NCBI RefSeq assembly: GCF_003149515.1
Contig: NZ_CP029145.1
Coordinates: forward strand, 2,666,001-2,730,000
Source: Hymenobacter nivis
GTDB taxonomy: Bacteria; Bacteroidota; Bacteroidia; Cytophagales; Hymenobacteraceae
Direction of reading: 5' to 3'
Length of the DNA: 64,000 nucleotides
In this document: positions 43,861 to 52,573 of the stretch, in pieces
How the letters are laid out: each line of letters begins with the position of its first letter
How positions within the stretch are numbered: the first letter of the stretch is position 1
Made by a program: the position numbers and the translations under genes
Notes under the pieces: model-generated
What the model was told of the DNA's origin: nothing
What the model saw: the letters and a program-made list of their open reading frames with translations, nothing else
The model's database searches: none

Positions 43861-44286
43861 ATGAGGCAATTGCTGCCTGTTGCTTGTCCGCCAGCTACCC
43901 TGGCGGGCTTGCTTTTGCTGGGGGCCCTCCCGGTCGCGGCCGCCGTTTGGCTGCTGCCCACGCACCTCACCGCCACCCGCACCGGGCCCGATGTGCGCCT
44001 GGAGTGGTCGGTGGCCGACGAAACCGGCGTGCAGGGCTACGACCTGTACCGCCACACGGCCACCGACCTGCATTTCCAGTTAGTAGCACGGCGGCCGGCC
44101 GCCGGCCGCCGCTACTACCGCTGCCTCGACGCGGGTGCCTCGCATTTGGCCGGCGGCGAGCCCCTCACCTATCGCCTCGTAACGCTTCGCCCCGGTGGCG
44201 GCTCAGATGCGCTGGCCTTGCTGGCGGATGCCCCCGGGCCCTTGGCGCGCTCTTGGCAGGTTATCAAGCAAACCTTTCGGCAGTAG
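43861..44286 (+). CDS. Small exported protein with a fibronectin-type III-like fold
   Basis: This 141-residue protein has a hydrophobic N-terminus (TLAGLLLLGALPVAAAVWLL) that may be a signal peptide or membrane anchor. It continues TATRTGPDVRLEWSVADETG and VQGYDLYRHTATDLHFQLVA. The order (W, then GYDLYR, then YRCLDAG and YRLVTL) is typical of an FnIII-like domain as found in Bacteroidota T9SS proteins. There is no C-terminal sorting domain. Function is unknown. It is preceded by a -7 element and followed after 60 bases by rdgB. Confidence 0.75.
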   Translation: MRQLLPVACPPATLAGLLLLGALPVAAAVWLLPTHLTATRTGPDVRLEWSVADETGVQGYDLYRHTATDLHFQLVARRPAAGRRYYRCLDAGASHLAGGEPLTYRLVTLRPGGGSDALALLADAPGPLARSWQVIKQTFRQ

Positions 44287-44346
44287 GCGCGGCGTTGCGG
44301 GCGCGGGCGCGACCTTTGCGGGCCCACCGTCACTACTTGTTTGCCC

Positions 44347-44928
44347 ATGCGCCTCTGCTTTGCTTCCAATAATGCCCACAAGCTGGACGAAATCCGGCCC
44401 CTGCTGCCACCCGGTCTCGAACTGCTGAGCCTGGCCGACATCGGCTGCCACGAAGAGCTGCCCGAAACCCAGGATACCCTCGAAGGCAATGCCCGCCAAA
44501 AAGCTGACTATGTGCGCCAGCACTACGGCGTGGCCTGCTTCGCCGATGATACCGGCCTGGAGGTGACGGCCCTTGATGGGGCCCCAGGCGTGTATTCGGC
44601 CCGCTACGCCGGGCCCCAGCGCGAGGCCGCCGACAACGTGGCCAAACTGCTGCGCGAACTGGCCGGCCGCCCCGACCGCACGGCGCAATTCCGTACGGTG
44701 GTGGCGCTGGCCCAGGCCGACGGCAGCACGCGCACCTTTGCCGGGGCCGTGGCGGGAAGCATTGCCGAGGCTCAGCGCGGCACAGGCGGCTTCGGCTATG
44801 ACCCCGTGTTTGTGCCCGCCGGGGGCGACGGCCGCACGTTTGCCGAAATGAGCGGGGCCGAAAAAAACCAAATCAGCCACCGCGCCCGGGCCGTGGCGGG
44901 GCTGCTGGCCTACCTGAAGGCCCAGTAG
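44347..44928 (+). CDS. rdgB: Non-canonical purine NTP pyrophosphatase (RdgB/HAM1)
   Basis: This 193-residue house-cleaning enzyme hydrolyses ITP, dITP and XTP. Signature segments are LCFASNNAHKLDEIRPLL, ACFADDTGLEVTALDGAPGV and YSARYAGPQREAADN. The C-terminal GTGGFGYDPVFVPAGGDGRT and then SHRARAV are also standard. ATG 44347 is preferred over the TTG two codons upstream. A GACCTTTG element about 35 bases upstream may be its promoter. Confidence 0.95.
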   Translation: MRLCFASNNAHKLDEIRPLLPPGLELLSLADIGCHEELPETQDTLEGNARQKADYVRQHYGVACFADDTGLEVTALDGAPGVYSARYAGPQREAADNVAKLLRELAGRPDRTAQFRTVVALAQADGSTRTFAGAVAGSIAEAQRGTGGFGYDPVFVPAGGDGRTFAEMSGAEKNQISHRARAVAGLLAYLKAQ

Positions 44929-44989
44929 CCGCGCCCCTCCCGCTGCTGGGGCCCCCACGGCCCGCCGCACAACTGCCGCCCGATAAAAC

Positions 44990-44997
44990 TACCTTTG
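44990..44997 (+). promoter_or_regulatory. -7 element immediately before udk
   Basis: TACCTTTG matches TAnnTTTG exactly and ends seven bases before the udk ATG at 45005. The transcript start is predicted within a few bases of the start codon. Confidence 0.65.
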
Positions 44998-45004
44998 CGG
45001 CCCT

Positions 45005-45628
45005 ATGCAGCAACCCTACCTCGTCGGCATCACCGGCGGCAGCGCCTCGGGCAAAACCACGTTTCTGAACCGCTTGCTGGCGGCGTTTCCCGAAGACCAG
45101 GTTTGCCTGGTCTCACAGGACAACTACTACCACCCGCGCGAGCAGCAGGTGCTCGACGAGCAGGGCGTGCACAATTTCGACCTGCCCGTGAGCATCGACT
45201 CGGCGGCCTACGCGGCCGACGTGCTGGCCCTGAGCCAGGGCCGCGAAGTGCGCCGGCAGGAGTACCTCTTTAATAACGCCGCCGCCACGCCCAAGCAGCT
45301 GGTGTTTCGGCCCGCGCCCATTGTGGTGGTGGAGGGCATCTTCGTGTTTCACTTCGCCGAAATTGCTAAGCTGCTCGACCTCAAGGTGTATATCGATGCC
45401 CAGGAGCACGTAAAGCTGCACCGCCGCATCATCCGCGACCGCGACGAGCGGGGCTACGACGTGGCCGACGTGCTCTACCGCTACACCCACCACGTGGCCC
45501 CCACCTACGAAAAATTCATCGCGCCCTACAAGCACGACGCCGACGTGGTGATTCCCAACAACCGGCACTTCGACAAGGGCCTGGAGGTGCTGGTGGGCTT
45601 TTTGAAGGGCAAAGTGGCCGTATCTTAG
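45005..45628 (+). CDS. udk: Uridine kinase
   Basis: This 207-residue nucleoside kinase phosphorylates uridine and cytidine to UMP and CMP in pyrimidine salvage. The P-loop GGSASGKTTFLN is at residues 9-20, then SQDNYYHPREQQ, then NFDLPVSIDSAAY. PIVVVEGIFVFHF and the lid RRIIRDRDERGYDVADVLYR are also visible. The adjacent -7 element suggests a leaderless or very short-leader mRNA. Confidence 0.95.
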   Translation: MQQPYLVGITGGSASGKTTFLNRLLAAFPEDQVCLVSQDNYYHPREQQVLDEQGVHNFDLPVSIDSAAYAADVLALSQGREVRRQEYLFNNAAATPKQLVFRPAPIVVVEGIFVFHFAEIAKLLDLKVYIDAQEHVKLHRRIIRDRDERGYDVADVLYRYTHHVAPTYEKFIAPYKHDADVVIPNNRHFDKGLEVLVGFLKGKVAVS

Positions 45629-45650
45629 GGCTAACCAAATCGCCCGCGCA

Positions 45651-46259
45651 ATGACTTCCCTCGACTGGCCCCAGCAGCTGCGCACCCTGCGCGGTGCGCC
45701 CATCAACGGGCTTTCTGACGACGATTTTTTTGAGCTTTGCCGGCTCAACCCCGAGCTGCGCCTGGAGCGCACGGCCCAACAAGATATTATGTTCCGTTCT
45801 CCGGCTGGCTCCGGGTCCAGCGAATCAAGTGGTGAAAACTATGGCCAGCTTTGGCTTTGGAACCGGCAAGCCCAGCTGGGCCACGTGTACGAATCATCGG
45901 CTGGCTTTAAGCTGCCCGACACGTCGGTGCGCTCCCCCGATGCGGCCTGGCTGAGCAACGCGGCCTGGGAAAAACTCACACCCGAACAGCGAAGCAAGTT
46001 TCCGCCGGTGTGCCCGGAGTTTATGATGGAATTGAAATCGCCTTCCGACGCGCTGACCGACTTGCAGGCCAAGATGCAGGACTACCTGGCCAACAGGATG
46101 CAGCTCGGCTTTTTGCTGCACATTGAAGCCGAAACGGCCTGCGTGTACCGCCCCGGCCAGCCCACCGAAATCGTGCGGGGCTACGACCAGGAGTTGAGCG
46201 GCGAGCCGGTGCTGCCGGGGTTCCGGCTCGATTTGCGGCCCCTGCGCCGGGCAGCATAG
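45651..46259 (+). CDS. Uma2-family (DUF820) endonuclease-fold protein
   Basis: This 202-residue protein belongs to the Uma2/DUF820 family, which has a PD-(D/E)XK nuclease-like fold and unknown cellular role. Visible motifs are the TSVRSPDAAWLS stretch with the conserved Asp. FPPVCPEFMMELKSPSDAL carries the E-x-K pair and is followed by DLQAKMQDYLANRMQLGFLL. The family is common in cyanobacteria and Bacteroidota, often in many copies. It follows udk by 22 bases. Confidence 0.9.
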   Translation: MTSLDWPQQLRTLRGAPINGLSDDDFFELCRLNPELRLERTAQQDIMFRSPAGSGSSESSGENYGQLWLWNRQAQLGHVYESSAGFKLPDTSVRSPDAAWLSNAAWEKLTPEQRSKFPPVCPEFMMELKSPSDALTDLQAKMQDYLANRMQLGFLLHIEAETACVYRPGQPTEIVRGYDQELSGEPVLPGFRLDLRPLRRAA

Positions 46260-46269
46260 CGTACTAAGC

Positions 46270-46731
46270 ATGTACAGCAAAGCCGAAGCCACACAGTTGC
46301 GGCAAGCCTTTTGGACTACGCTGGGGCAGTATATGGCCCCGGTGCCGTCGGCTGAGGGCGTACCCGCCAACTGGATAAATTACAAGACGGGCCTGAAAAA
46401 TGTGTATTTCCGAATGCACGCCGACGCCCAGCGCGCCACCATCGGCATTGAGCTGACGATGCCCGACGCAGGCATCCGAGCCCTATTCTTCGAGCAGTTC
46501 GAGGAGCTAAAAACCCTGCTGCACGAAACCCTGGGCGAAACCTGGACCTGGGAGCCCGCCGCCCTCGACGCCAACGGCCAGCCCCTGAGCCGCATCTACA
46601 CCGCGCGGGCCCCGGCCAACCTGTTCAGCCGCGACGACTGGCCGGCGCTGATTTCGTTCTTCAAGCCCCGCCTCATTGCGCTGGATGCGTTTTGGAGCGA
46701 CGCCCAGTACGCCTTTGAGGCCTTGAAATAG
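46270..46731 (+). CDS. DUF4268 domain protein
   Basis: This 153-residue protein matches the DUF4268 pattern common in Bacteroidota: EATQLRQAFWTTLGQYMAPV, NWINYKTGLKNVYFRMHAD, RATIGIELTMPDAGIRALFF and a final FFKPRLIALDAFW. In other proteins this domain sits at the C-terminus of nuclease-like proteins, but here it is alone. Function is unknown. It starts 10 bases after the Uma2 stop. Confidence 0.85.
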   Translation: MYSKAEATQLRQAFWTTLGQYMAPVPSAEGVPANWINYKTGLKNVYFRMHADAQRATIGIELTMPDAGIRALFFEQFEELKTLLHETLGETWTWEPAALDANGQPLSRIYTARAPANLFSRDDWPALISFFKPRLIALDAFWSDAQYAFEALK

Positions 46732-46769
46732 GGCCCCGGCACGGGGCACGGCCGTTGCGGCTAAAGTCC

Positions 46770-46777
46770 TATCTTTG
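46770..46777 (+). promoter_or_regulatory. -7 promoter element
   Basis: TATCTTTG matches TAnnTTTG exactly, 19 bases before ATG 46796. It excludes the earlier in-frame start at 46775. Confidence 0.6.
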
Positions 46778-46795
46778 CAGTCCCCGTTTACATCC

Positions 46796-47170
46796 ATGCT
46801 GGTTTTACTTTCCCGCTTTTGGTCTTCGCTCCGCTTCGCCTGGCTCGCCGCCACGGTGCTGCTGGTGCTGGGCCTGAACCAGCGGGCCGTGAGCGTGCTG
46901 CGCCTGCCCGGGGCCCCCGGCGACACCCGCCTCGCCGCCCCGGCCAAGGCCACGGTGGTCAAGCAAAAAGTGTTGTTGGAAGCTACCTCTGCCCTGGCCC
47001 ACTTTGTGGCCCCGGTGGCCGTAGCGTGGCTGCCCACCACCGCCGGCAGCGGGTGGCTGCCGCAGCTGCGGCGCGCCCTGATTGCGCCGCGCCCCTGCGC
47101 CGGCGTGCGGGCCGGCGAAGTATTCCGGGCCCGGCTGCTGGCCGTGGCGCTGGCCCCACAGGCCCCCTAG
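46796..47170 (+). CDS. Small hydrophobic protein of unknown function
   Basis: This 124-residue protein has an N-terminal membrane helix (FAWLAATVLLVLGLNQRAV) and a second moderately hydrophobic stretch (LAHFVAPVAVAWLPTTAG). The remainder is basic. I do not recognise a family. The start at 46796 is chosen because a -7 element covers the earlier codon. It precedes secDF by about 130 bases that contain GTTAATTGCTCACTG-type micro-repeats. It could be a membrane accessory factor, but nothing in the sequence shows this. Confidence 0.6.
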   Translation: MLVLLSRFWSSLRFAWLAATVLLVLGLNQRAVSVLRLPGAPGDTRLAAPAKATVVKQKVLLEATSALAHFVAPVAVAWLPTTAGSGWLPQLRRALIAPRPCAGVRAGEVFRARLLAVALAPQAP

Positions 47171-47302
47171 TTTCAGTTGGCAGTGAGCAGTTTGCAGTGA
47201 ACAGTCCGGGGTATTCCCCGCGGCTGTTGGCTCAGGCTTGCTCGTTTGCCTTTTCTGATTCAACTGTTCATTGATAACTGTTAATTGCTCACTGACAATA
47301 CT

Positions 47303-50300
47303 ATGCGTAACAAAGGACTCATTACCACCCTCACCATCATCATTGCGGTGATTTGCGGGTACCACCTGTTCCTGACCTATATCTCGAACGGGGTGCAGGA
47401 CAAGGCCGTGGTTTATGCCACCACCGGCGGCAAGCTCAACGAGTTGAAGCGCCAGCACTACCTCGATTCGGTGTGGCGCGCGCCCGTGTTCGGGCCCCTC
47501 ACCTACCGCCAGGTGCGCGAGAGCCAGCTCGGCGAAGGCCTTGACCTGAAGGGCGGGATGCACGTGACGCTGGAAGTATCGCCGGTGGAAATTGTGCGCG
47601 CCATGAGCGGCAACTCGAAGGACCCGGCCTTCAACACCGCCCTGGCCCAGGCCCAGGAAGCCCAGAAGGTGAACTCCAGCACGCCGTTTACGACGCTGTT
47701 TGCGCAGGACTACCAGCGCCTGGCCCCCAGCAAGCCGCTGGCCACCATCTTCGCCAACACCACCAACAAGAGCCGCGGCATCGACATCAACTCGACCAAC
47801 CAAAAGGTAATTGCCGCCATTAATAAGGAAGTGGAAGAAGCCATCGACCGCTCCTTCAACATCCTGCGCACCCGCGTGGACAAGTTCGGCGTGAACCAGC
47901 CCAGCATCCAGCGCGTGAAGGGCACCGGCCGCCTCCAGATTGAGCTGCCCGGCGTCGATAACCCCGAGCGCGTGCGCAAGCTGCTGCAAGGCCAGGCTAA
48001 GCTGGAGTTTTGGGAAGTGTGGACCCAGCAGGAAGTGGGCCCCTACCTAGTGCAGCTCGACCAGGCTCTGGCTGCTAAGGAGAAAGCCGAAGCCGCCGCC
48101 AAAACTCCGGCCGCTGCCGGGGCCCCCGTGGCCGCATCGGCCACCGCCGCCGCCGGCGACACTACCTCGCTGGCCGCCCAGCTGGCCAAGAAGAACCCCG
48201 CCGCCAAAGGCGCCGGCGCCGACTCGGCCGCCGCTTCACAAAAAGTGGGGCCCCTGGCCCGCTTGCTCACCATGCCCGGCCGCCTGGGCGTGGCCCTGCG
48301 CGACACCGCCCGCATGAACGCCCTGCTGCACAGCCCCGAAGCCAAGGCCATTTTGCCCCCCAACCTGGCCCTGCTCTGGAGCGTGAAGCCCACCGTGGTT
48401 GACCGCCAGGAGTACCTGGAGCTGAACCCCATCAAGAAAACCCGCGACGGCCAGGCCCCCGTGGCCGGCGAAGTAGTGGCCGATGCCCGCCAGGACTACG
48501 ACCAGAGCGGCCACCCCGAGGTGAGCATGAGCATGAACCCGAGCGGCGCCAAAAAGTGGCAGCGCATGACGGCCGCCAACATCGGCCGCCAAGTGGGCAT
48601 TGTGCTCGACGACTACGTGTACTCGGACCCCGTGGTGCAGGGCGAAATTGCCGGTGGCAACACCAGCATCTCGGGCAACTTTTCCATCGAAGAAGCCCAG
48701 GATTTGGCCAACGTGCTGAAGGCCGGCAAGCTGCCCGCCCCCACCCGCATCGTGGAAGAAGCTGTGGTGGGCCCCTCGCTGGGTAAAGAAGCCATCAACC
48801 AGGGCCTGTACTCGTCGCTGGCTGGCTTGCTGATCATCATGGCCTTCATGGCCGCCTACTACGGCCGCGCTGGCCTAGTGGCCGACGCCGCCCTGCTCTT
48901 CAATATGTTCCTGATTCTGGGCGTGCTGGCCGCGTTCCAGACGGCCCTCACCCTGCCCGGCATCGCGGGCCTGATTCTGGTTATTGCCTCGTCGGTGGAC
49001 GCCAACGTGCTGATTTTCGAGCGCATCCGCGAAGAGCTTAACCACGGGCACAACCTCCCCGATGCCATCAATGCCGGCTACTCACGCGCCTTCTCGGCCA
49101 TCTTCGACTCGAACGTAACCACGATGCTCATCGCCGTGATTCTGGGCTTCTTCGGCACCGGCCCGGTGCAGAACTTCGCCATCACGCTCGGCATCGGCGT
49201 GCTCACCTCGTTCCTGTCGGCCGTGTTCGTATCGCGCCTCATCATCGAGGCCCTGGTGAAGGGCAAGGAAATCAGCAAAATCTCCTTTTCGACCTTCCTC
49301 TCGCGCAACCTGTTCCAGAACGTGAATTTTGACATCGTGGGCAAGCGCAAGATTGCCTACGCCTTTTCGACTACCGTCATCGTCATCGGCTTCGTGCTGA
49401 TGTACCTGCAAGGGGGCCCCAACCTGGGCGTTGACTTCACCGGCGGCCGCGCCTACGTCATCGATTTCAACAAGAACATGGTGGCCTCCGACGTGGCCGA
49501 CGTGCTGCGCCCCGCCTTCAAAGGCGCCGGCATCGAGGTGAAGCAGTACGGCGCCGATAGCCGCCTGCGCGTAACCACCAGCTACCTCGCCACCGACGAA
49601 AGCCCTACAGCCGATAAGCAAGTCCGGGCCACGCTGCTACGGGGCCTAACGCCTTTTGGGACTACAGATAAGAATATTGTTAGCAGTTCCAAAGTGGGCG
49701 CCACCATTGCCGACGACATCAAGCGCACCTCGGTGCTGAGCCTGGGCCTGACGCTGCTGGGCATCTTCGTGTACGTGCTCTTCCGCTTCGAGAAGTGGCA
49801 ATACTCGATGGCGGCCGTTATCGCACTATTCCACGATGCGCTGTTGGTAATTGCCTCTTACCCAATTGCCCGCGCCTTCGGGTTGAACTACGAGATGGAT
49901 CAGATTTTTGTGGCCGCCGTGCTTTCCGTTATCGGCTTCTCGATGAACGACACAGTGGTGATTTACGACCGGGTGCGCGAGTACCTGCGCGAGAACCCTA
50001 AGCTGACGTTTGCCCAAGTGGTAAACCCGGCCTTGAACTCGACCTTCTCGCGGACAATGATTACGTTCACGACCGTTTTCCTGGTGGTTTTGGTGCTGTA
50101 CATCTTTGGCGGTGAGACACTTCGCTCGTTCTCGTTTGCTATGATGATCGGCATCATCTTCGGTACGTATTCGTCGCTGTTTATTGCTACGCCCATCATC
50201 TTGGACACCTACGGGAAGAAGGAAGAGCGCGAGCGCCTCGCCGCGGGCGAGGATGTGGTGGACCTGACCGGCGGCACGCCCAAGCTGAGCCGCAGCACGG

Positions 50301-50308
50301 TAAGCTAG
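47303..50308 (+). CDS. secDF: Protein translocase subunit SecDF
   Basis: This 1001-residue fused SecD and SecF drives the late stage of Sec-dependent export with the proton motive force. The SecD half has an N-terminal TM, a large periplasmic P1 domain (LGEGLDLKGGMHVTLEVSPV near the start) and the TM signature VDANVLIFERIREELNHGHN. The SecF half begins near 640 with NVNFDIVGKRK and has GVDFTGGRAYVIDF and FSMNDTVVIYDRVREYLREN. An Ala-rich low-complexity insertion lies near residues 260-330. The start MRNKGLITTL is used. Two terminators follow. Confidence 0.97.
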   Translation: MRNKGLITTLTIIIAVICGYHLFLTYISNGVQDKAVVYATTGGKLNELKRQHYLDSVWRAPVFGPLTYRQVRESQLGEGLDLKGGMHVTLEVSPVEIVRAMSGNSKDPAFNTALAQAQEAQKVNSSTPFTTLFAQDYQRLAPSKPLATIFANTTNKSRGIDINSTNQKVIAAINKEVEEAIDRSFNILRTRVDKFGVNQPSIQRVKGTGRLQIELPGVDNPERVRKLLQGQAKLEFWEVWTQQEVGPYLVQLDQALAAKEKAEAAAKTPAAAGAPVAASATAAAGDTTSLAAQLAKKNPAAKGAGADSAAASQKVGPLARLLTMPGRLGVALRDTARMNALLHSPEAKAILPPNLALLWSVKPTVVDRQEYLELNPIKKTRDGQAPVAGEVVADARQDYDQSGHPEVSMSMNPSGAKKWQRMTAANIGRQVGIVLDDYVYSDPVVQGEIAGGNTSISGNFSIEEAQDLANVLKAGKLPAPTRIVEEAVVGPSLGKEAINQGLYSSLAGLLIIMAFMAAYYGRAGLVADAALLFNMFLILGVLAAFQTALTLPGIAGLILVIASSVDANVLIFERIREELNHGHNLPDAINAGYSRAFSAIFDSNVTTMLIAVILGFFGTGPVQNFAITLGIGVLTSFLSAVFVSRLIIEALVKGKEISKISFSTFLSRNLFQNVNFDIVGKRKIAYAFSTTVIVIGFVLMYLQGGPNLGVDFTGGRAYVIDFNKNMVASDVADVLRPAFKGAGIEVKQYGADSRLRVTTSYLATDESPTADKQVRATLLRGLTPFGTTDKNIVSSSKVGATIADDIKRTSVLSLGLTLLGIFVYVLFRFEKWQYSMAAVIALFHDALLVIASYPIARAFGLNYEMDQIFVAAVLSVIGFSMNDTVVIYDRVREYLRENPKLTFAQVVNPALNSTFSRTMITFTTVFLVVLVLYIFGGETLRSFSFAMMIGIIFGTYSSLFIATPIILDTYGKKEERERLAAGEDVVDLTGGTPKLSRSTVS

Positions 50309-50357
50309 GGCCCCGGGGCGGGCTTCTGCCAGGCTCGCCCCCGCCCTTCTGGCATTT

Positions 50358-50394
50358 GCAAAAGAGCCCGGCCCCGATGGCCGGGCTCTTTTGC
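50358..50394. terminator. Terminator 1 between secDF and the Nfu gene
   Basis: GCAAAAGAGCCCGGCC and GGCCGGGCTCTTTTGC form a perfect stem, 49 bases after the secDF stop. T runs exist on both strands. Confidence 0.9.
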
Positions 50395-50414
50395 ATTTTG
50401 GCTTTTGCTGATAA

Positions 50415-50456
50415 CGCAAAAAGGCCGCTCCCAGATTTGGAAGCGGCCTTTTTGCG
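50415..50456. terminator. Terminator 2 between secDF and the Nfu gene
   Basis: CGCAAAAAGGCCGCTTCC-type arms pair around a short loop (CGCAAAAAGGCCGCTCCCAG with GGAAGCGGCCTTTTTGCG). Just past the Nfu stop, it serves the minus-strand gene. Confidence 0.9.
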
Positions 50457-50467
50457 TTCGAATCAAG

Positions 50468-51070
50468 CTATACCAAGATGCCCTCGGCGACGACGCTTTG
50501 CACTTCGGGCACCATGCGCTTGAGCAGGTTTTCGATGCCTGATTTCAGCGTGACGGTGGCCGAGGGGCAGCCCGAGCACGAGCCTTGCAGGTTCACGGTC
50601 ACGACGCCTTCGTGGTAGCTTTTGAAGGTAATATTGCCCCCGTCCTGCTCCACGGCGGGGCGCACGTAGTTATCGAGCAAGTCGATGATTTTCTGGGCCG
50701 TTTGGCCTTCCTGAGCGGTGGGGTCGCCGGCCGTAGCCTCCTGGGCGGCCTTTTGCTCAGCGGCGGGGTCTACGGTAAATAAGGGGCCCCCGGCCTCCAC
50801 GTAGCCCTTCAGGAACTGGCGCAGCTCGGGGATGAGCTGCGTCCAGGCCAGATCAGGATGGTTTTTGGTAACAGTGACGAAGTTCTGGGCGATGAACACG
50901 CGGCCCACGTAGTCGAACCCGAACAGCTCCTGGGCTACGGGCGAGTTGGCGGCGGCCTCCAGCGTTGGGTAATCCACGCTCACGCCGTCGGCGAGGAGCT
51001 GCTGGTTGAGGACAAATTTCATGCTCTCCGGGTTCGGCGAGGCTTCGGCGTAAATGGATATAGCGGACAT
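50468..51070 (-). CDS. NifU-like iron-sulfur scaffold/carrier protein (Nfu)
   Basis: This 200-residue protein has an N-terminal Nfu_N domain (ISIYAEASPNPESMKFVLNQ, VFIAQNFVTVTKNHPDLAW). The C-terminal NifU-like domain has RPAVEQDGGNITFKSYHEG and NLQGSCSGCPSATVTLK. The CxxC pair binds a [4Fe-4S] cluster for delivery to client proteins. A charged linker rich in Ala/Gln joins the domains. The start at MSAISIY is chosen over an upstream methionine because it begins the conserved domain. A promoter -7 element is at 51147-51154. Confidence 0.92.
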   Translation of the reverse strand: MSAISIYAEASPNPESMKFVLNQQLLADGVSVDYPTLEAAANSPVAQELFGFDYVGRVFIAQNFVTVTKNHPDLAWTQLIPELRQFLKGYVEAGGPLFTVDPAAEQKAAQEATAGDPTAQEGQTAQKIIDLLDNYVRPAVEQDGGNITFKSYHEGVVTVNLQGSCSGCPSATVTLKSGIENLLKRMVPEVQSVVAEGILV

Positions 51071-51146
51071 GGCGGTAAGGAGTTGACTGTACGGGACAAG
51101 GGCCCCCAGGGACGGTACCACAACAGCGCCGGCGCGGGAGAGGTTG

Positions 51147-51154
51147 CAAAGGTA
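51147..51154 (-). promoter_or_regulatory. -7 promoter element of the Nfu gene
   Basis: The minus strand reads TACCTTTG, an exact TAnnTTTG, 77 bases before the Nfu ATG at 51070. Confidence 0.6.
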
Positions 51155-51215
51155 CTACAGCGGCACAGCTCCCCTTGCCAATCTATTCTTAATTAGTCTA
51201 GTTAAGGATAGTGCA

Positions 51216-51343
51216 TACCACGAAGTAGGGTGCGGGGCTTGTCCCGGCTCGTCGTTGAACGAAAGCCGACTGAACCGTTCAAGGACGGGCGGGGGCAAGC
51301 CCCGCACCCTACTTCGTTTTCGCATTCTACTTCGTGAACAGTA
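51216..51343. mobile_element. 132-bp-type palindromic MITE, copy 3 (inverted, 128 bp)
   Basis: It matches copies 1 and 2 in reverse orientation, with GAAGTAGGGTGCGGGGCTTG arms and CGTTCAAC-type loop. A few bases are missing near one end, and the flanks CA/TG replace TA. It lies in the 358-base spacer (51071-51428) between the Nfu gene and aroC, which otherwise holds no gene. Confidence 0.8.
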
Positions 51344-51365
51344 TGGTGCATGCCACCTAGAGTAA

Positions 51366-51413
51366 TTTTCAGGCCCGCGTACCGGCGGACCAGGCAGTAC
51401 ACCGACCTGAAAA
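51366..51413. repeat. Short inverted-repeat remnant
   Basis: TTTTCAGG and CCTGAAAA frame 32 bases. The right arm GTTTTCAGGTCGGTGTA (reverse complement) resembles the GTTTCCAAGTCAGTGCA end of the 18438-18581 element. Confidence 0.35.
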
Positions 51414-51428
51414 CTGCTATAATCTAAC

Positions 51429-52508
51429 TTACAGCTTGTTGCTGCGCGCCCGCAGCAGCAAATCGACCAGCACGAGGTGGGTCATGGCCTCCACGATGGG
51501 CACGGCGCGGGGCAGCACGCAGGGATCGTGGCGGCCGCGGCCGGCCAGCGTCACGGCTTCGCCGGCCTGGTTGACGGTAGGCTGAGGCTGCAAGATGGTG
51601 GCCACGGGCTTGAACGCCACCCGAAAGTAGATATCCTGGCCGTTGGAAATGCCGCCCTGGCTGCCGCCGCTGCGGTTGGTGCGGGTGGCGATTCGGCCAG
51701 CTTCGTCAGTATAAAACTCGTCGTTGTGCTGCGAGCCGGCCTGCTTCGTGCCTTCAAAGCCCGAGCCGAACTCGAACCCCTTCACCGCGTTGATGCTGAG
51801 CAGGGCGTGGCCCAGCACGGCGGGTAGCTTGTCGAACACCGGCTCGCCGAGGCCCGCCGGCACGCCGGTAGCCACGCCCGTAATCACGCCGCCCACGGTG
51901 TCGTGCGCGTCGCGCGCAGCCCGGATGCGGTCCTCCATGCGGGCCGCGGTGGCAGGGTCGGGGCAGCGCACGAGGTTGGTATCAGTCAGGCTCAGGTCCA
52001 ATTCCGCGTAGCCCACGGGCACTTCAATTTCGCCCACCGCCGACACGTAGGCCTGTACCCGCACCCCGAAGTGCGCCAGCAGCTGCGCGGCCACAGCCCC
52101 GGCGGCTACACGGGCAGCCGTTTCACGGGCCGAGCTACGCCCCCCGCCGCGGTGGTCGCGGCGGCCGTATTTGGCGTCGTAGGTGTAGTCGGCGTGGCTG
52201 GGGCGGTAGGCTTGGGCAATGTGCGAGTAGTCGTCGGAGCGCTGGTCGGCGTTGGGAATGAACAGGCTGATGGGCGTGCCGGTGGTCAGGCCCTCAAACA
52301 GGCCCGACTGAATTTGCACGCGGTCGGCCTCGTTGCGCGGCGTGGTCAGCTCGCTTTGGCCGGGGCGGCGTCGGTCCAGCGCGGCTTGGATGTGCGCCGC
52401 TTCGACGGCCAGGCCCGCCGGGCAGCCGTCAATAATTACCCCAATGCCGGTGCCGTGCGACTCGCCGAAGGTAGTGATGCGAAAAAGGGTACCGAAAGTA
52501 TTGGACAT
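51429..52508 (-). CDS. aroC: Chorismate synthase
   Basis: This 359-residue enzyme makes chorismate from EPSP with reduced FMN, the last step of the shikimate pathway. Signatures are [19 protein letters not shown], the [20 protein letters not shown] pattern near residue 115, [14 protein letters not shown] and [32 protein letters not shown] is the standard start, at 52508. No other shikimate genes are adjacent. BatD is upstream on the same strand. Confidence 0.97.
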   Translation of the reverse strand: MSNTFGTLFRITTFGESHGTGIGVIIDGCPAGLAVEAAHIQAALDRRRPGQSELTTPRNEADRVQIQSGLFEGLTTGTPISLFIPNADQRSDDYSHIAQAYRPSHADYTYDAKYGRRDHRGGGRSSARETAARVAAGAVAAQLLAHFGVRVQAYVSAVGEIEVPVGYAELDLSLTDTNLVRCPDPATAARMEDRIRAARDAHDTVGGVITGVATGVPAGLGEPVFDKLPAVLGHALLSINAVKGFEFGSGFEGTKQAGSQHNDEFYTDEAGRIATRTNRSGGSQGGISNGQDIYFRVAFKPVATILQPQPTVNQAGEAVTLAGRGRHDPCVLPRAVPIVEAMTHLVLVDLLLRARSNKL

Positions 52509-52573
52509 GAGCAAACGAAACAAAGAAAGAGCGAAATAAGGGGCAACGGGCCGGCAAGTTCGCGGGAAAATTA

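Noticed and set aside
46805..47989. 394-codon minus-strand open frame
   Set aside because: It runs against secDF and the small hydrophobic protein gene and crosses the spacer between them; it has no protein-like motif.
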